A stretch of DNA of 64,000 nucleotides from Candidatus Leptovillus gracilis (GCA_016716065.1 JADJXA010000002.1:682001-746000); one strand, 5' to 3'. Counted from the stretch's first letter, positions 9,165-17,976 are shown. The notes: generated by a model not told the origin, from the sequence alone. Made by a program: numbers and translations.

Positions 9165-9192
9165 AAAAGGGCGTTGATGTAAACGCCCTTTT
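9165..9192 (-). terminator. Rho-independent terminator of the unknown gene at 9227
   Basis: AAAAGGGCGTT (9165-9175) pairs with AACGCCCTTTT (9182-9192). On the minus strand the stem is followed by TTTTTATT. It separates the upstream gene from pyk. Confidence 0.8.
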
Positions 9193-9226
9193 GTGATGGG
9201 TAAAGATGGGGGGTGGGCGACGGCCG

Positions 9227-10303
9227 TTACTCGGTCGTTTCCTTTACCGCTCGCAGGGAGATCTGAATCTCATTTTCGCCTAATTTGCGCGCTGTAACGT
9301 GAATCTGGTCTTGCAGGGTGAAGTTCTCTTCCAGCCATTCATGCAGCGATGGGCTAAGTACCAGGCGCGCCCGGTCATCGGGCAGCAGCCGCCAGACGGA
9401 ACACTCTTTGTCGTAAATCCCTTCGTAATAGACGGTGACCGGCCGTGTCTCTGTGCGCGAATTAACCTGGAAAAAGGGCCAATGTTTAGGGGTGAGGTTG
9501 ATAAAACCCTGGCGCAAATGGAGCGGTTTTAGTTCGGCTACGTAGGTGAACATCTCGGCTGTGTCTGGTTGGTCTTCTTCCAGATCAACGGCCGTTTCGA
9601 CGATGGCTCGGACTCGGGTTTTTGGTCTGGGCTTTTTGCGCGCCGTTTTACCGGTGAGGAAATCCAAAACAGGCATAAGCCGGGCTACTTGTTCGCTCAG
9701 GACCTGGGTAACGGCCGTGCCCATGGCCGCCACCCGTTCCGACTCAAATCGCCGGGAAAGATAAAGGGGAACCAACCAGCGCGGATCGCTGTTTAGATAG
9801 CTGGCTTTACTCATCACGGCCATTGATGTGGCTTCGTCCAGGGCGGCCACGCTGTCTTTGAACAAATCCTGATAATGGGCCGTTTCCTGCGAATCTGCAT
9901 CTACCTGCGTCTGCTGCACACGTAAAGACCACTCTGGCCCAATTTCGGTGATCAGGCGATGGCACAAAGCGGGTTCTTTTTCTGCCTGACGGTATATCTT
10001 GGTTAAGATGGCCTCGTTAGAGACAGTCAGTTGCAGTTCCAGGCTCATGGGGCGGGCAAAAAAGGAGATGGCGATATCGTCGCTGGCGTTTTCGGCCGTT
10101 GAAAGATAGACCAACTGGCTTTCTTTGTTCAGCCCATGGTGGGGAAAACGCTCCTGAACCTGCCGCGGTAAGACGCGGTGCAGCTCAGCGATAAAAAGCT
10201 CTAACTGCGCCAGAGCGTATTTGATGGCTGTTTCTTCACCTGCCCAACCAAAGGCTGTAAAAACAGGCATGGTCAGGCCCGAAAATTGTGTTGTTGATTG
10301 CAT
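9227..10303 (-). CDS. Hypothetical protein, 358 aa
   Basis: I do not recognise this protein. It has no signal peptide, no membrane segment and no cysteine-rich motif. Residues 1-170 read as a mixed alpha/beta domain with an acidic, glutamine-rich character. Residues 175-230 are helical and end in a basic patch TARKKPRPKTRVRA. The C-terminal 120 residues look beta-rich (LHLRQGFINLTPKHWPFFQV, then ARLVLSPSLHEWLEENF). It has its own terminator, and the ATG at 10303 is preceded by an AGGTAGAGAG stretch. The good codon pattern and the absence of overlap with any better gene support that it is real. Confidence 0.7.
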   Translation of the reverse strand: MQSTTQFSGLTMPVFTAFGWAGEETAIKYALAQLELFIAELHRVLPRQVQERFPHHGLNKESQLVYLSTAENASDDIAISFFARPMSLELQLTVSNEAILTKIYRQAEKEPALCHRLITEIGPEWSLRVQQTQVDADSQETAHYQDLFKDSVAALDEATSMAVMSKASYLNSDPRWLVPLYLSRRFESERVAAMGTAVTQVLSEQVARLMPVLDFLTGKTARKKPRPKTRVRAIVETAVDLEEDQPDTAEMFTYVAELKPLHLRQGFINLTPKHWPFFQVNSRTETRPVTVYYEGIYDKECSVWRLLPDDRARLVLSPSLHEWLEENFTLQDQIHVTARKLGENEIQISLRAVKETTE

Positions 10304-10628
10304 ACTCTCTACCTTATTTTATACTTCCAGTCCGTTTTTGAATTTGCCGCGTTACGGCTGGCCCGGTTGTTCAAGGACGCAAAATAACGCATACCGGTGG
10401 CTGCGTCTGGTTGTCCAATCGTACAGGCTTGTTAAACGTCATTCGCGGAGATGTCTGTTCGTCTGCGATTTGATGTGAAAGGGGGTAATTTATTGAGGTT
10501 ATCCCGCCTGTTATCTGCTACTATTAATAACCAACCTTGCTCAATTGTCAAGTGTGGCTTAGGCAGGATTGTTATTTCCGACGGCCGTACCCGCAATTTT
10601 GCCAACGGCCGTAAGGAGCAGCGTATCC
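10304..10628. other. Divergent intergenic region, no gene seen
   Basis: This 325-base gap separates a minus-strand and a plus-strand gene, so it should hold both promoters. An AT-rich patch lies around 10510-10560 and a TATAAA is near 10315 on the minus strand, but no convincing paired -35/-10 boxes are visible. Two ACGGCCGT palindromes lie at about 10581 and 10605. I see no riboswitch or RNA gene. Confidence 0.4.
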
Positions 10629-11603
10629 ATGCAGCGGCAAACCATGCGCTCACAGGGTTTATTCACATACGTTATGGTCTGGCTGAGTATCCTGACTATT
10701 TCCGGCTGCCGGGCGGAAACGCCGGCGACAGCTCTACCCACGCGGGCCGCTGTTGCCGCTGTTGCCGCCGCTGCGCCTTCGGCAGAGGCAGTTGGCCTGA
10801 ATGTACCACCCACCTGGACGGCCGTTGCCCCTGAGGTACACTCTGCCACCACTGTCCCGACCATTGCGGCCCGCGCCACAGCTGCCCCCTCGGCCACATT
10901 CCCCCCGACGCGCACACCGGTTAGCTCCAGCACACCCCCGGCCACGGCGACGGCCGTGCCGCCCACAGACACCCCCACACCCTTACCCAGCGCCACCTCT
11001 GATCCCAACAACCTGGTCTGGGGTGGTAATTTATTGCCTAATTCTTCTTTTGAAGAAGGGGATTATCTGATGGGTGGGCAGGCGGAACTGCAGCTGCCCA
11101 ATGGCTGGTCGTTTGAATACGACGAAGGCCCTACCGGCTTTGGCGTGGAGGTGTGGGATGTGTACCGCCGCCCGGAAGTGCGCGTGTTGTCGGCCGAGTT
11201 TCTGCCGGCTTACGAACATGCGCTGTTTATTTGGGACGGCCGTTACACCGTGAAAGCCTTCAAAGGCAACGGCGCTATCAGCTTTCGCCTGTTCCGCGAC
11301 GTTTACCTGGAACCGGGTCAGTACAAGTTAGAAATCAACCTTTTCCCCGACCTGGTGATGGCTTGGGACGGCGACCGCAAAATCTGGGCCGACGATCCGG
11401 AATCGGGTGAGGTCCGTTTTATCGCTCCCGCGGCTGATGGCTGGCTGCGGCCGACATTTGGTCGGAAAAACAGCTTTACCTACCCCTTCACCATCAGCGA
11501 GGCGCAAACAGTGCGCCTGGGCGCGGCTATTCGTGGCAACCACGCTATCGCCAACAACGGCTGGTTCCTGGATGATTGGTCCTTGCGCCGCGCCGAAGAT
11601 TAA
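10629..11603 (+). CDS. Secreted lipoprotein with Thr/Pro linker and beta-sandwich-like domain
   Basis: A signal peptide with lipobox LTISGC (Cys about residue 27) anchors the protein to the outer face of the membrane. A linker of about 100 residues rich in Ala, Thr and Pro follows (PTRTPVSSSTPPATATAVPP). The C-terminal domain from NLLPNSSFEEGDY onward resembles a carbohydrate-binding or jelly-roll module (NGWSFEYDEGP..., YTISEAQTVRLGAAIRGNHA..., FLDDWSLRR). ATG 10629 is chosen because AAGGAG precedes it; an in-frame upstream TTG at 10569 has no such support. A ligand cannot be named. Confidence 0.7.
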   Translation: MQRQTMRSQGLFTYVMVWLSILTISGCRAETPATALPTRAAVAAVAAAAPSAEAVGLNVPPTWTAVAPEVHSATTVPTIAARATAAPSATFPPTRTPVSSSTPPATATAVPPTDTPTPLPSATSDPNNLVWGGNLLPNSSFEEGDYLMGGQAELQLPNGWSFEYDEGPTGFGVEVWDVYRRPEVRVLSAEFLPAYEHALFIWDGRYTVKAFKGNGAISFRLFRDVYLEPGQYKLEINLFPDLVMAWDGDRKIWADDPESGEVRFIAPAADGWLRPTFGRKNSFTYPFTISEAQTVRLGAAIRGNHAIANNGWFLDDWSLRRAED

Positions 11604-11702
11604 TGTCCGAAGTCTGGCGCAGTCTGGCGCTGCACTGGCAGCAGCAAAAAAATCAGGTTTGGTTAATATGCAACCTGGTTTTGTAACAGGCGTATAGAAT
11701 AC

Positions 11703-11728
11703 CGGGCAGCGCCACAATTGGCTGCCCG
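11703..11728 (+). other. Leader hairpin before the 11762 gene
   Basis: CGGGCAGC (11703-11710) pairs with GCTGCCCG (11721-11728), ending 33 bases before the start codon. No T-run follows. It could be a leader structure or a terminator relic of the lipoprotein gene. Confidence 0.4.
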
Positions 11729-11761
11729 CAAGTTATCAGGCAAGACAAGGAGTGACATAAC

Positions 11762-12229
11762 ATGAATGATCAACAAACCCCCAATGTGGACGACTTAAAA
11801 GCACAAGAAAAATTGAACACCGAACACATCGTGATCGAAGAAGATGAAGTGAAGGACAAGACGAGCAGATTGGATATAGCCGCTGAATTCCAGAAACTGG
11901 GTCGCCAATTTGCGGAAACATTGCAATCGGCCTGGGACAGCGAAGAGCGCAAGCGGGTGGAGAAAGAGGTCCGCGAAGGGATGCAGTCCTTTGTTAAGGA
12001 AGTGGACCAGGTTATCCGCGAGGTAAAAGCCAGCGAGACGACGGAAAAGATTAAGGGTGAGGCCGAAGAGCTGAAGACCCGCGTCGAAACTTCGGACATT
12101 GGCACGCGGGCGCGCACCGGGTTTGTGCAGGGCTTACGCTGGCTGTCTGAAGGTCTGGGCGAGCTGGCAAATCAATTTACGCCGCAGGAAAAGGGCGACG
12201 CGCCGTCGGAAGAATCTGATACGGCCTGA
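11762..12229 (+). CDS. Acidic helical protein of unknown function, 155 aa
   Basis: I do not recognise a family. The protein is highly charged and almost entirely predicted helical, with amphipathic stretches (AEFQKLGRQFAETLQSAWDS, EEVREGMQSFVKEVDQVIREV-like heptads). Composition is similar to apolipoprotein-like or stress-related helical proteins. A mildly hydrophobic segment near residues 115-135 (GFVQGLRWLSEGLGELANQF) could contact membranes. There is a strong Shine-Dalgarno AAGGAG before the ATG and a strong terminator after the stop, so this is a well-defined single-gene transcript. Confidence 0.75.
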   Translation: MNDQQTPNVDDLKAQEKLNTEHIVIEEDEVKDKTSRLDIAAEFQKLGRQFAETLQSAWDSEERKRVEKEVREGMQSFVKEVDQVIREVKASETTEKIKGEAEELKTRVETSDIGTRARTGFVQGLRWLSEGLGELANQFTPQEKGDAPSEESDTA

Positions 12230-12246
12230 TCTGATTTTGCAAACCT

Positions 12247-12283
12247 GACCTGACAGGTCTTCTATGACCTGTCAGGTTTTTTG
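12247..12283 (+). terminator. Rho-independent terminator
   Basis: CCTGACAGGTC (12249-12259) pairs perfectly with GACCTGTCAGG (12266-12276) and is followed by TTTTTT. It ends the 11762 transcript. Confidence 0.9.
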
Positions 12284-12394
12284 AACTAACTGGCGGCGGC
12301 AAAAACGGCCGTTACCTCCACCACAAACCCATCCAACAAACGAGAAACAGCCTGCTCACCCGGCGCAAATTCGCCCACGACACGGATAGTGGGG

Positions 12395-12832
12395 TTACAG
12401 TTCCACCTTTAATTCTGTGCCACCGATACTGATGATGTCGCCGGCGCTGAGTACGGCCGTTTCCTCCAGCGGCGCGCCATTCAGCAGCGTGCCATTACGG
12501 CTGCCCAAATCTTCCAACCACCACTGCCCAAACCGCTGCACGATCAGCGCGTGTTCACTGGAGACGTAGCCGTCATCCAGCAAAATGATGCTGCTTTTGG
12601 TCCGGCCGATGCTGGTTAACGGCCGTAACGCATACACCCTATCCACTGCCGGTTCGCCCGACTCGCTCTTTACCACCCGCAAACCGCCCGTTACTTGCTG
12701 CTGCATGGCTAGAACCGCCCGCGTCAGAAGCAAATCCTGGTAAATTAGCCAGGCAAACAGCCCTAACAACCCTAACAACAGGGCGGCGGTGGCGATGCGC
12801 AGAAAAAACAAAACGATCAGCGGATCCATCAT
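12395..12832 (-). CDS. Membrane-anchored FHA-domain protein (FhaB-like)
   Basis: An N-terminal membrane segment (about residues 5-30, LFFLRIATAALLLGLLGLFAW) is followed by a C-terminal FHA domain of about 80 residues. The hallmark motifs are visible: SIGRTKSSIILLDDGYVSSEHA (Gly-Arg and Ser-x-x-His) and LGSRNGTLLNG. FHA domains bind phosphothreonine peptides, so this protein would recruit a Ser/Thr-kinase substrate to the membrane. Its start overlaps the stop of the upstream FHA gene by 4 bases, which indicates translational coupling. The arrangement resembles the actinobacterial fhaA-fhaB pair tied to cell-wall growth, but no kinase or cell-division gene lies here. Confidence 0.85.
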   Translation of the reverse strand: MMDPLIVLFFLRIATAALLLGLLGLFAWLIYQDLLLTRAVLAMQQQVTGGLRVVKSESGEPAVDRVYALRPLTSIGRTKSSIILLDDGYVSSEHALIVQRFGQWWLEDLGSRNGTLLNGAPLEETAVLSAGDIISIGGTELKVEL

Positions 12833-13644
12833 GACCCCATTGAAATGCCAGAGCGAGGTCGGGTTTCCTCTTCCACAAATGCCCGGTCGGCGCGATGCCT
12901 GCCGTTTGGCTGGTCCTGACCTTCACCGTAAATGAGTTTGATCGTACTCAGGGCGATAACATCGCCGGGCTGCAAGGCGTATTCCTGCACCGGCTGGCCG
13001 TTGACGGCCGTTCGCCCTGGCCGGTTGCTGAGATCATACAACACGAAACGGCCGTAGCGCCAGCGAATTTGCGCGTGGCGGCGGCTGATGGTTGGCGTAT
13101 CCAGCACCACTTCGTTATCCATGCGTCGTCCCAGGCCAATCAACGGCCGGTCCAGCGCCACGTGCCGCTCGCCATCTACAATCAAATAGGCGTCCACGGC
13201 CCGCAGCGCCGCCAGAATTTCCTGCGCGGCACCGTCTATTTCCTGGCGTGGCGACTGAAATTCGGTAGTGGGGTGGACGGCCTGACTGTGTTCGGCCAAC
13301 ACGTTCACCGCGTGGGACGAGTTGTTGGCGTCGGCTGCCAGGGTGACATACGGCCGTGCCAGCAGCCGCCAGCCGGACTGCCGCGCCAGTTGCGCCACGT
13401 AATCGGCCAGGGTTTGCTCAATGTCTGGCTGCTCGGCCAAAATGCGGGCTGTGTCTTGCGGATGCAAGGAGATGGTGAAGATGTCGGCCACACGGCCGTC
13501 TTCCCGGCTGTCTTCCAACGCTTTTGCCAGAAGGTTAGCGACATCCAAAGACTCCAGTTCGCCGCCCAACAGCCGGCCAAAAGAGCCTTCCACCAACCGC
13601 TGCGCCCGTGCTTCAAATTCAGAAATGTGAAATCGTTTGATCAT
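12829..13644 (-). CDS. DUF3662 + FHA protein (FhaA-like)
   Basis: The N-terminal domain of about 120 residues (MIKRFHISEFEARAQRLVEG, then SLHPQDTARILAEQPDIE) matches the DUF3662 domain found in front of FHA domains in FhaA. A linker and then an FHA domain follow at about residues 175-260 (IGLGRRMDNEVVLDTPTISRRHAQ, NRPGRTAVNG). The protein binds phosphothreonine peptides and is probably cytoplasmic. The start at 13644 has GGGAAG just upstream and is preferred over the codon at 13662. It is the first gene of a two-gene operon with the membrane FHA protein. Confidence 0.85.
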   Translation of the reverse strand: MIKRFHISEFEARAQRLVEGSFGRLLGGELESLDVANLLAKALEDSREDGRVADIFTISLHPQDTARILAEQPDIEQTLADYVAQLARQSGWRLLARPYVTLAADANNSSHAVNVLAEHSQAVHPTTEFQSPRQEIDGAAQEILAALRAVDAYLIVDGERHVALDRPLIGLGRRMDNEVVLDTPTISRRHAQIRWRYGRFVLYDLSNRPGRTAVNGQPVQEYALQPGDVIALSTIKLIYGEGQDQPNGRHRADRAFVEEETRPRSGISMGS

Positions 13645-13803
13645 AGGTCTTCCCGTGCCCATCAGGGAAACGTATTCCCTAACAGGACAATAGGCGATTA
13701 TAGTTTCGCAGATTCAGCCGTCAATTGCAATTGCCCGCCCGTAGGCATCCGGTATACTTCCCATGACCAAACGTTCAGTTACCATTAACAATTGGCGACG
13801 AAG

Positions 13804-13870
13804 GTCCGTGTTCAGTGTTCAGTAGTTTGCACCTATTGAACACTGAACACTGGATACCGGATACTAAACA
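13804..13870. repeat. Tandem-word inverted repeat (TTCAGTG-type)
   Basis: GTGTTCAGTGTTCA (13809-13822) is opposed by TTGAACACTGAACACTG (13836-13852) around a loop containing TTTGCACCTA. The word is the same as in the elements at 34924 and 52318. It lies in the leader region of selD. Confidence 0.7.
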
Positions 13871-13897
13871 TAAACACGGGACAGATAGGAAACCCAC

Positions 13898-14938
13898 ATG
13901 ACCGGCAAACAAATTCGCCTGACGGCGTATGCTTCCTGCGCGGGTTGAGCGGCTAAATTGAGTCCTACGGACCTGGCGCACGTGTTGCAGCCATTACGCG
14001 CAATCTTCGACCCAACTAAATATCCCAACCTGCTGGTTGGCCTGGAAAAAGCCGACGATGCGGCCGTATATCAGATCAATGACCACCAGGCCATTATTTC
14101 CACCACCGACTTTTTCCCGCCAGTGGTAGACGACCCCTACGATTTTGGGGCGATTGCCGCTGCCAACGCCATGTCGGATATTTATGCGATGGGTGGGCAG
14201 GTGTTGTTTGCCATTAATCTGGTCGCTTTCCCAGACAATCTGGCCGGGGATGTGCTGCGCGAGGTGCTGCGTGGCGGCGCGGAGAAAGTGGCCGAAGCGG
14301 GCGGCGTCATCGCGGGCGGCCACAGCGTCAACGACAAGGAACCGAAGTATGGCCTGGCCGTCACCGGCATGATTGACCCGGCGCTGGTGAAGCGCAAAGG
14401 GGGCGCTTTGCCCGGCGATGTGCTGCTGCTGACCAAGCCGCTGGGTGTGGGTGTTGTTACCACCGCCCTGAAACGACAGATTACCGATCCGGCGCATGTG
14501 GCAACGGCCGTTGTCTCCATGAGTACCCTCAACCGACAAGCGTCAGAAGCGGCCCTGCGCGCCCAGGCCCACGCCATGACGGACATCACCGGCTTTGGCC
14601 TGCTGGGCCATGCCCACGAGATGGCCGCGCAAGGCAGTGTAGACTTCCGTTTCTTAGCCCACAAGCTGCCCTGGCTGCCTGGCGCGCTGCTTTATGGCGA
14701 AGCCGGTGCGTTCCCCGGTGGGCGGGGCAATAACCAGCTCTTTTTTCATCCCCACGTCACTTTTGCTGAAGGCGTCACAGAACTGGTGCAAAACATGCTC
14801 TGGACGCCAGAAACCTCTGGCGGATTGCTGGTGGCTGTGTCGCCAGACCAGGTGGCGACGATGCAGGCGGGATGTGATACGGCCGTTGTCGTCGGCGCAG
14901 TCACCCCCGGCAGCGGACATGTTTATATTGACAATTGA
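13898..14938 (+). CDS. selD: Selenide, water dikinase; selenoprotein with in-frame UGA (Sec17)
   Basis: Makes selenophosphate from selenide and ATP, the Se donor for selenocysteine tRNA. The frame is open from TTG 13958, but translation from ATG 13898 gives MTGKQIRLTAYASCAG, then UGA (13946-13948), then AAKLSPTDLAHVL. This matches the SelD N-terminus (IRLTxYxxxxGC...K), with UGA exactly at residue 17, the catalytic Cys/Sec position. The second cysteine found at position 19 in the E. coli enzyme is Ala here. The rest is a complete SelD: DFFPPVVDDPYDFGAIAAANAMSD-type ATP/metal loop, AGGHSVNDKEPKYG, DITGFGLLGHAHEM, and WTPETSGGLL. It is followed 15 bases later by the next gene, so the two are probably an operon. 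selA, selB and selC are not in the window. Confidence 0.9.
13958..13976 (+). promoter_or_regulatory. Possible bacterial SECIS hairpin
   Basis: Fourteen bases after the UGA, GTCC (13962-13965) pairs with GGAC (13969-13972) over a three-base loop, with wobble pairs extending the stem. Distance and size suit a bacterial SECIS, but the loop lacks the GU of the E. coli type, so the assignment is tentative. Confidence 0.35.
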
Positions 14939-14953
14939 CGATGTAGGAGTTTT

Positions 14954-16681
14954 ATGGACCGAACCGTTCCCAGTTCCGGCAACGAAGAAATCAACCTCTA
15001 CCTGCGGACGTACTATTCCCTACTGCGCAGCACCCGCGAAGTTAAGCTCAAAACCCTGCTAGAAGCCCACAAGCGGATGAATTCCGCCCTGCACGTGGAT
15101 GCCGACGAGCCGACCATTGACATGGCCGCTTTTCTCTACACCATCTTGCGCGTGCCCGACTGTATAGATCGCGTGCGGTTGGTGGTTATGGGCCAGTCGG
15201 CGCGGGTGTTTGCCGAGCATGGCTACCCCCAGGTGGAATCGTGGACGCAGGTGGGTGCGCCGGGCCGGCGGCGGCGCAGCTTTTTCGACGGCCAATCTAC
15301 ACTGGCTGTTTACATTGCCAGCCGCTCGGACATAGATGACCTGGTTCCCATTTTGGTGGCCTACCAGATTGAGCGGCGCAAACTGTACAATTTGCTGCAT
15401 CGGCCAACGGCCGTACAACTCTTGCAGCAAATTAGCAGCGAATCGGCCGGGCAAGAACCCTCCGCCGACCATCTGGCCCGACTGTCTGAGGCCACTGGCA
15501 TTCCCGCCGAAGACCTGGACAAACTAACCCGCATCTGGCAGGCGCGGCTGCCAGATAAACTGCTGGACATCGCCCAAAACCGCAGCGAAATCGCCATCCG
15601 ATCATTGGCCGGGTCACTGGCCGATTACAAACGGGCCACCCGGCGCTGGTGGCGCAACGTGGAAAAAACCACACCCCACATCGCCTTCGATGAACGGCCG
15701 GTCTATTTTGTTTCCAGCAATCCCCACAGCCTGCCCAACATGCTGAGCGGCTTTGGTCTGCAAATTGAACGGGCGCTGGAACTCTTTCTCAGCGCCAGCG
15801 GTTCCCAAGAACTGCGGCAAGAGTACCGCGACATTGTGGATCGCAACATCCCCAGCAGCCTGGAGAACTTCCTCTACTACGTCCTTAAAAAGTACGAAAG
15901 CGCCCACCCTGGCGTGCGCGAAGACCGCCTGGCCCACGAGCGGTTGGTGGGCATCACCCGCGTCCCCAGCGAACACGCCTTCGACATTGAAGTCCAGGTG
16001 ATTGCTCTGAACCAGTTGGATGTGACCCAGATGGACAGCCGCCTGTCTGTGCCCGGCATTGAGAAACTGGCCCACAGCCAGGCGCTCATCGTCAATATAG
16101 ATTACCCGTTGGGTATGGCCGCTTACCAGGTCCTGACGGAAATTGCCCGCAACGTAGACGAAATTTGCGGCGTGTACGTCATGGGTAAAGCGGCTACCCT
16201 GAACGGTGGCATCGGCGATGTGATGATCCCCAGCGTGGTCCACGACGAACATTCGCTGAACACGTACATGTTCGACAACTGCTTCGCCGCCGACGACGTG
16301 GCTCCTTATCTGGTGTATGGTTCGGTGATGGACAACCAGAAGGCCATAACTGTGCCAGGCACGTTTTTGCAGAACGAAGGCTACATGTCGGTTTTTTACC
16401 AGGAGGGATATACAGACATGGAGATGGAAGCAGGACCATATCTAAGTAGTGTTTACGAGATGGTACGTCCCAAGCGTCATCCCTATGACCAGATTGTGAA
16501 TTTGTACAATAACCCATTCCCTGTAGGAATTTTGCATTATGCTTCGGATACGCCCTTTAGCAAGGGCAAAAATCTGGGCACGCAAAATCTGTCTTATTTT
16601 GGCATGGACGCCACGTATGCGACGACGGTGGCCGTTTTGCGGGCGATTTTGACGACGGAGATTGGGCGGTGTAAGCCGTAG
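14954..16681 (+). CDS. Conserved protein, 575 aa, phosphorylase-like C-terminal half
   Basis: The function is not known to me. Residues 1-260 are mainly helical (VKLKTLLEAHKRMNSALHVD, AAFLYTILRVPDCIDRVRLV). The second half from about 340 has a Rossmann-like pattern: VNIDYPLGMAAYQVLTEIAR, then GVYVMGKAATLNGGIGDVMI, and late EMEAGPYLSSVYEM. The pattern of GKAATLNGGIGD with EMEAG resembles the purine/uridine phosphorylase fold, where a glycine loop and a Met-Glu-Ala-Gly motif bind phosphate and nucleoside. It may be a nucleoside-phosphorylase-like enzyme. A strong TAGGAG site lies before the ATG. It is probably co-transcribed with selD. Confidence 0.7.
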   Translation: MDRTVPSSGNEEINLYLRTYYSLLRSTREVKLKTLLEAHKRMNSALHVDADEPTIDMAAFLYTILRVPDCIDRVRLVVMGQSARVFAEHGYPQVESWTQVGAPGRRRRSFFDGQSTLAVYIASRSDIDDLVPILVAYQIERRKLYNLLHRPTAVQLLQQISSESAGQEPSADHLARLSEATGIPAEDLDKLTRIWQARLPDKLLDIAQNRSEIAIRSLAGSLADYKRATRRWWRNVEKTTPHIAFDERPVYFVSSNPHSLPNMLSGFGLQIERALELFLSASGSQELRQEYRDIVDRNIPSSLENFLYYVLKKYESAHPGVREDRLAHERLVGITRVPSEHAFDIEVQVIALNQLDVTQMDSRLSVPGIEKLAHSQALIVNIDYPLGMAAYQVLTEIARNVDEICGVYVMGKAATLNGGIGDVMIPSVVHDEHSLNTYMFDNCFAADDVAPYLVYGSVMDNQKAITVPGTFLQNEGYMSVFYQEGYTDMEMEAGPYLSSVYEMVRPKRHPYDQIVNLYNNPFPVGILHYASDTPFSKGKNLGTQNLSYFGMDATYATTVAVLRAILTTEIGRCKP

Positions 16682-16725
16682 GCCGATTACGGAATGCGGA
16701 GTGCGAAATCAATTGGAAAGAACCT

Positions 16726-17829
16726 ATGAACATTCCATCTCAACCAGACGAATTGATGGCGCGGTTAACGGCCGTGCGCCAACATCTGCACACCTGGGAC
16801 GCCCTGGCCATCCTCATCACCAGTCCGGCTAACCGGCGCTGGCTGAGCGGCTTCACAGGCTCTGCTGGCAGCCTGCTGATAACCCAGGAGCAGGCCCTGC
16901 TGGCGACCGATTTCCGCTATTGGGAGCAGGCGCAGGCTGAGGCGCCTCATTTCAGCCTGTTCCGGCACAACCGCACCGATGAGGACAACCAGAAATACCT
17001 GACGGCCGTCAACACAGCCACCATCGGTCTGGAAGCCGACCACACCACGCTCAGCGAAGCCGACCGCCTGAAGAAGGTGGAAGGCATTACCTGGGTTCCC
17101 ATCGCGCCGTCGCTGGAACCGCTGCGCCAGCGCAAAAGCGCCAGCGAGCTGGCAAACATTCGGGCGGCGGCGGCCATCACCGACCGGGCGATGGCTCTGG
17201 TTCCCCAGTTGGTAAAGCCAGGCCAGACGGAGCGGGCGCTGGCCTGGGAATTGGAGAAGGTGATGCGCCAGGCGGGTGCAGAGGCAATGGCCTTTGACGT
17301 GCTGGTCGCCAGTGGGCCAAACGCCGCTCTGCCACACCATCATCCTGGGGAACGGCCGTTACAACCTGGCGATGCGCTTATTGTGGACATGGGAGCGCAG
17401 GTGGACGGCTATAAAAGCGACCTGACCCGCACCTTTTTCCTGGGCGCGGAACCAGACGCGCAGTTTCAGCAGATTTTTGCGGTGGTGCGGGCGGCGCAAA
17501 CGGCCGTTTTGCAGCACGCCTGCACCGGCCAAAACGGCAATCAAGTAGACGCGCTGGGCCGCAGTGTCATCCAGGAAGCCGGGTATGGCGACTTCTTCGG
17601 CCACGGGTTGGGGCATGGCGTGGGGCTGGACATCCACGAAGGGCCATTTTTCACCTTCACGCCGGTCGGAACGGCGCACACGTTGGCCGCCGGGATGGTT
17701 GTCACGGTGGAGCCGGGCATCTATGTGCCGGGCTGGGGCGGCGTTCGCCTGGAAGAGCTGTGCCTGATGACGGAAAATGGGTTGGAGGCGATGAGTGGGT
17801 GTGGATATACGGCCGTTATCCCCCTTTAG
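16726..17829 (+). CDS. Xaa-Pro peptidase (M24 family aminopeptidase)
   Basis: A metallopeptidase with the pita-bread fold that cleaves X-Pro bonds. The N-terminal creatinase-like domain (residues 1-125) includes RRWLSGFTGSAGSLLI. The catalytic domain has the five metal ligands in context: DALIVDMGAQVDGYKSDLTRTF (two Asp), FGHGLGHGVGLDIHEGP (His), TVEPGIYVPGWGGVRLEE (two Glu). The 367-residue length fits PepQ/YpdF-like enzymes. There is no signal peptide, so it acts in the cytoplasm on peptides. It follows the 575-residue gene by 44 bases on the same strand. Confidence 0.92.
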   Translation: MNIPSQPDELMARLTAVRQHLHTWDALAILITSPANRRWLSGFTGSAGSLLITQEQALLATDFRYWEQAQAEAPHFSLFRHNRTDEDNQKYLTAVNTATIGLEADHTTLSEADRLKKVEGITWVPIAPSLEPLRQRKSASELANIRAAAAITDRAMALVPQLVKPGQTERALAWELEKVMRQAGAEAMAFDVLVASGPNAALPHHHPGERPLQPGDALIVDMGAQVDGYKSDLTRTFFLGAEPDAQFQQIFAVVRAAQTAVLQHACTGQNGNQVDALGRSVIQEAGYGDFFGHGLGHGVGLDIHEGPFFTFTPVGTAHTLAAGMVVTVEPGIYVPGWGGVRLEELCLMTENGLEAMSGCGYTAVIPL

Positions 17830-17832
17830 AAA

Positions 17833-17925
17833 TAGATACGCGGATGACAGGGATTTAGCGGATTGAGACGGATTTTTCTCTGGTTTGTCCGTGAAAATCC
17901 GTCACATCCGTTCCATCCGTATACC
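17833..17925. repeat. Tandem-word inverted repeat (CGGATT/ATCCGT-type), copy 1
   Basis: The left arm contains GCGGATGACAGGGATTTAGC-like words and the right arm contains ATCCGTCACATCCGTTCC-like words, so the arms are complementary through repeats of CGGAT/ATCCG. The element is about 80% identical to 32719-32816. It starts four bases after the peptidase stop codon. Confidence 0.8.
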
Positions 17926-17954
17926 CATCGCGTCGTTGGCCGCCAGACGATTCA

Positions 17955-17976
17955 GGTTCTCTGAGCTTTGCTGTGG
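17955..17976. repeat. 22-nt repeat, copy 1 of 2
   Basis: A 22-base string beginning GGTTCTCTGAGCTTT recurs with one mismatch at 20656-20677. Both copies are intergenic. Function unknown. Confidence 0.5.

Noticed and set aside
10451..10834. A plus-strand ORF of 127 residues before the lipoprotein
   Set aside because: It overlaps the signal-peptide gene in another frame and has low-complexity Arg/Cys composition.
12286..12378. A 30-residue ORF on the minus strand after the FHA genes
   Set aside because: It has plausible composition but a GTG start, no ribosome site and no family, so support is too weak.
13958..14938. selD starting at TTG 13958
   Set aside because: That start loses the catalytic residue; the upstream sequence through the UGA fits SelD exactly.
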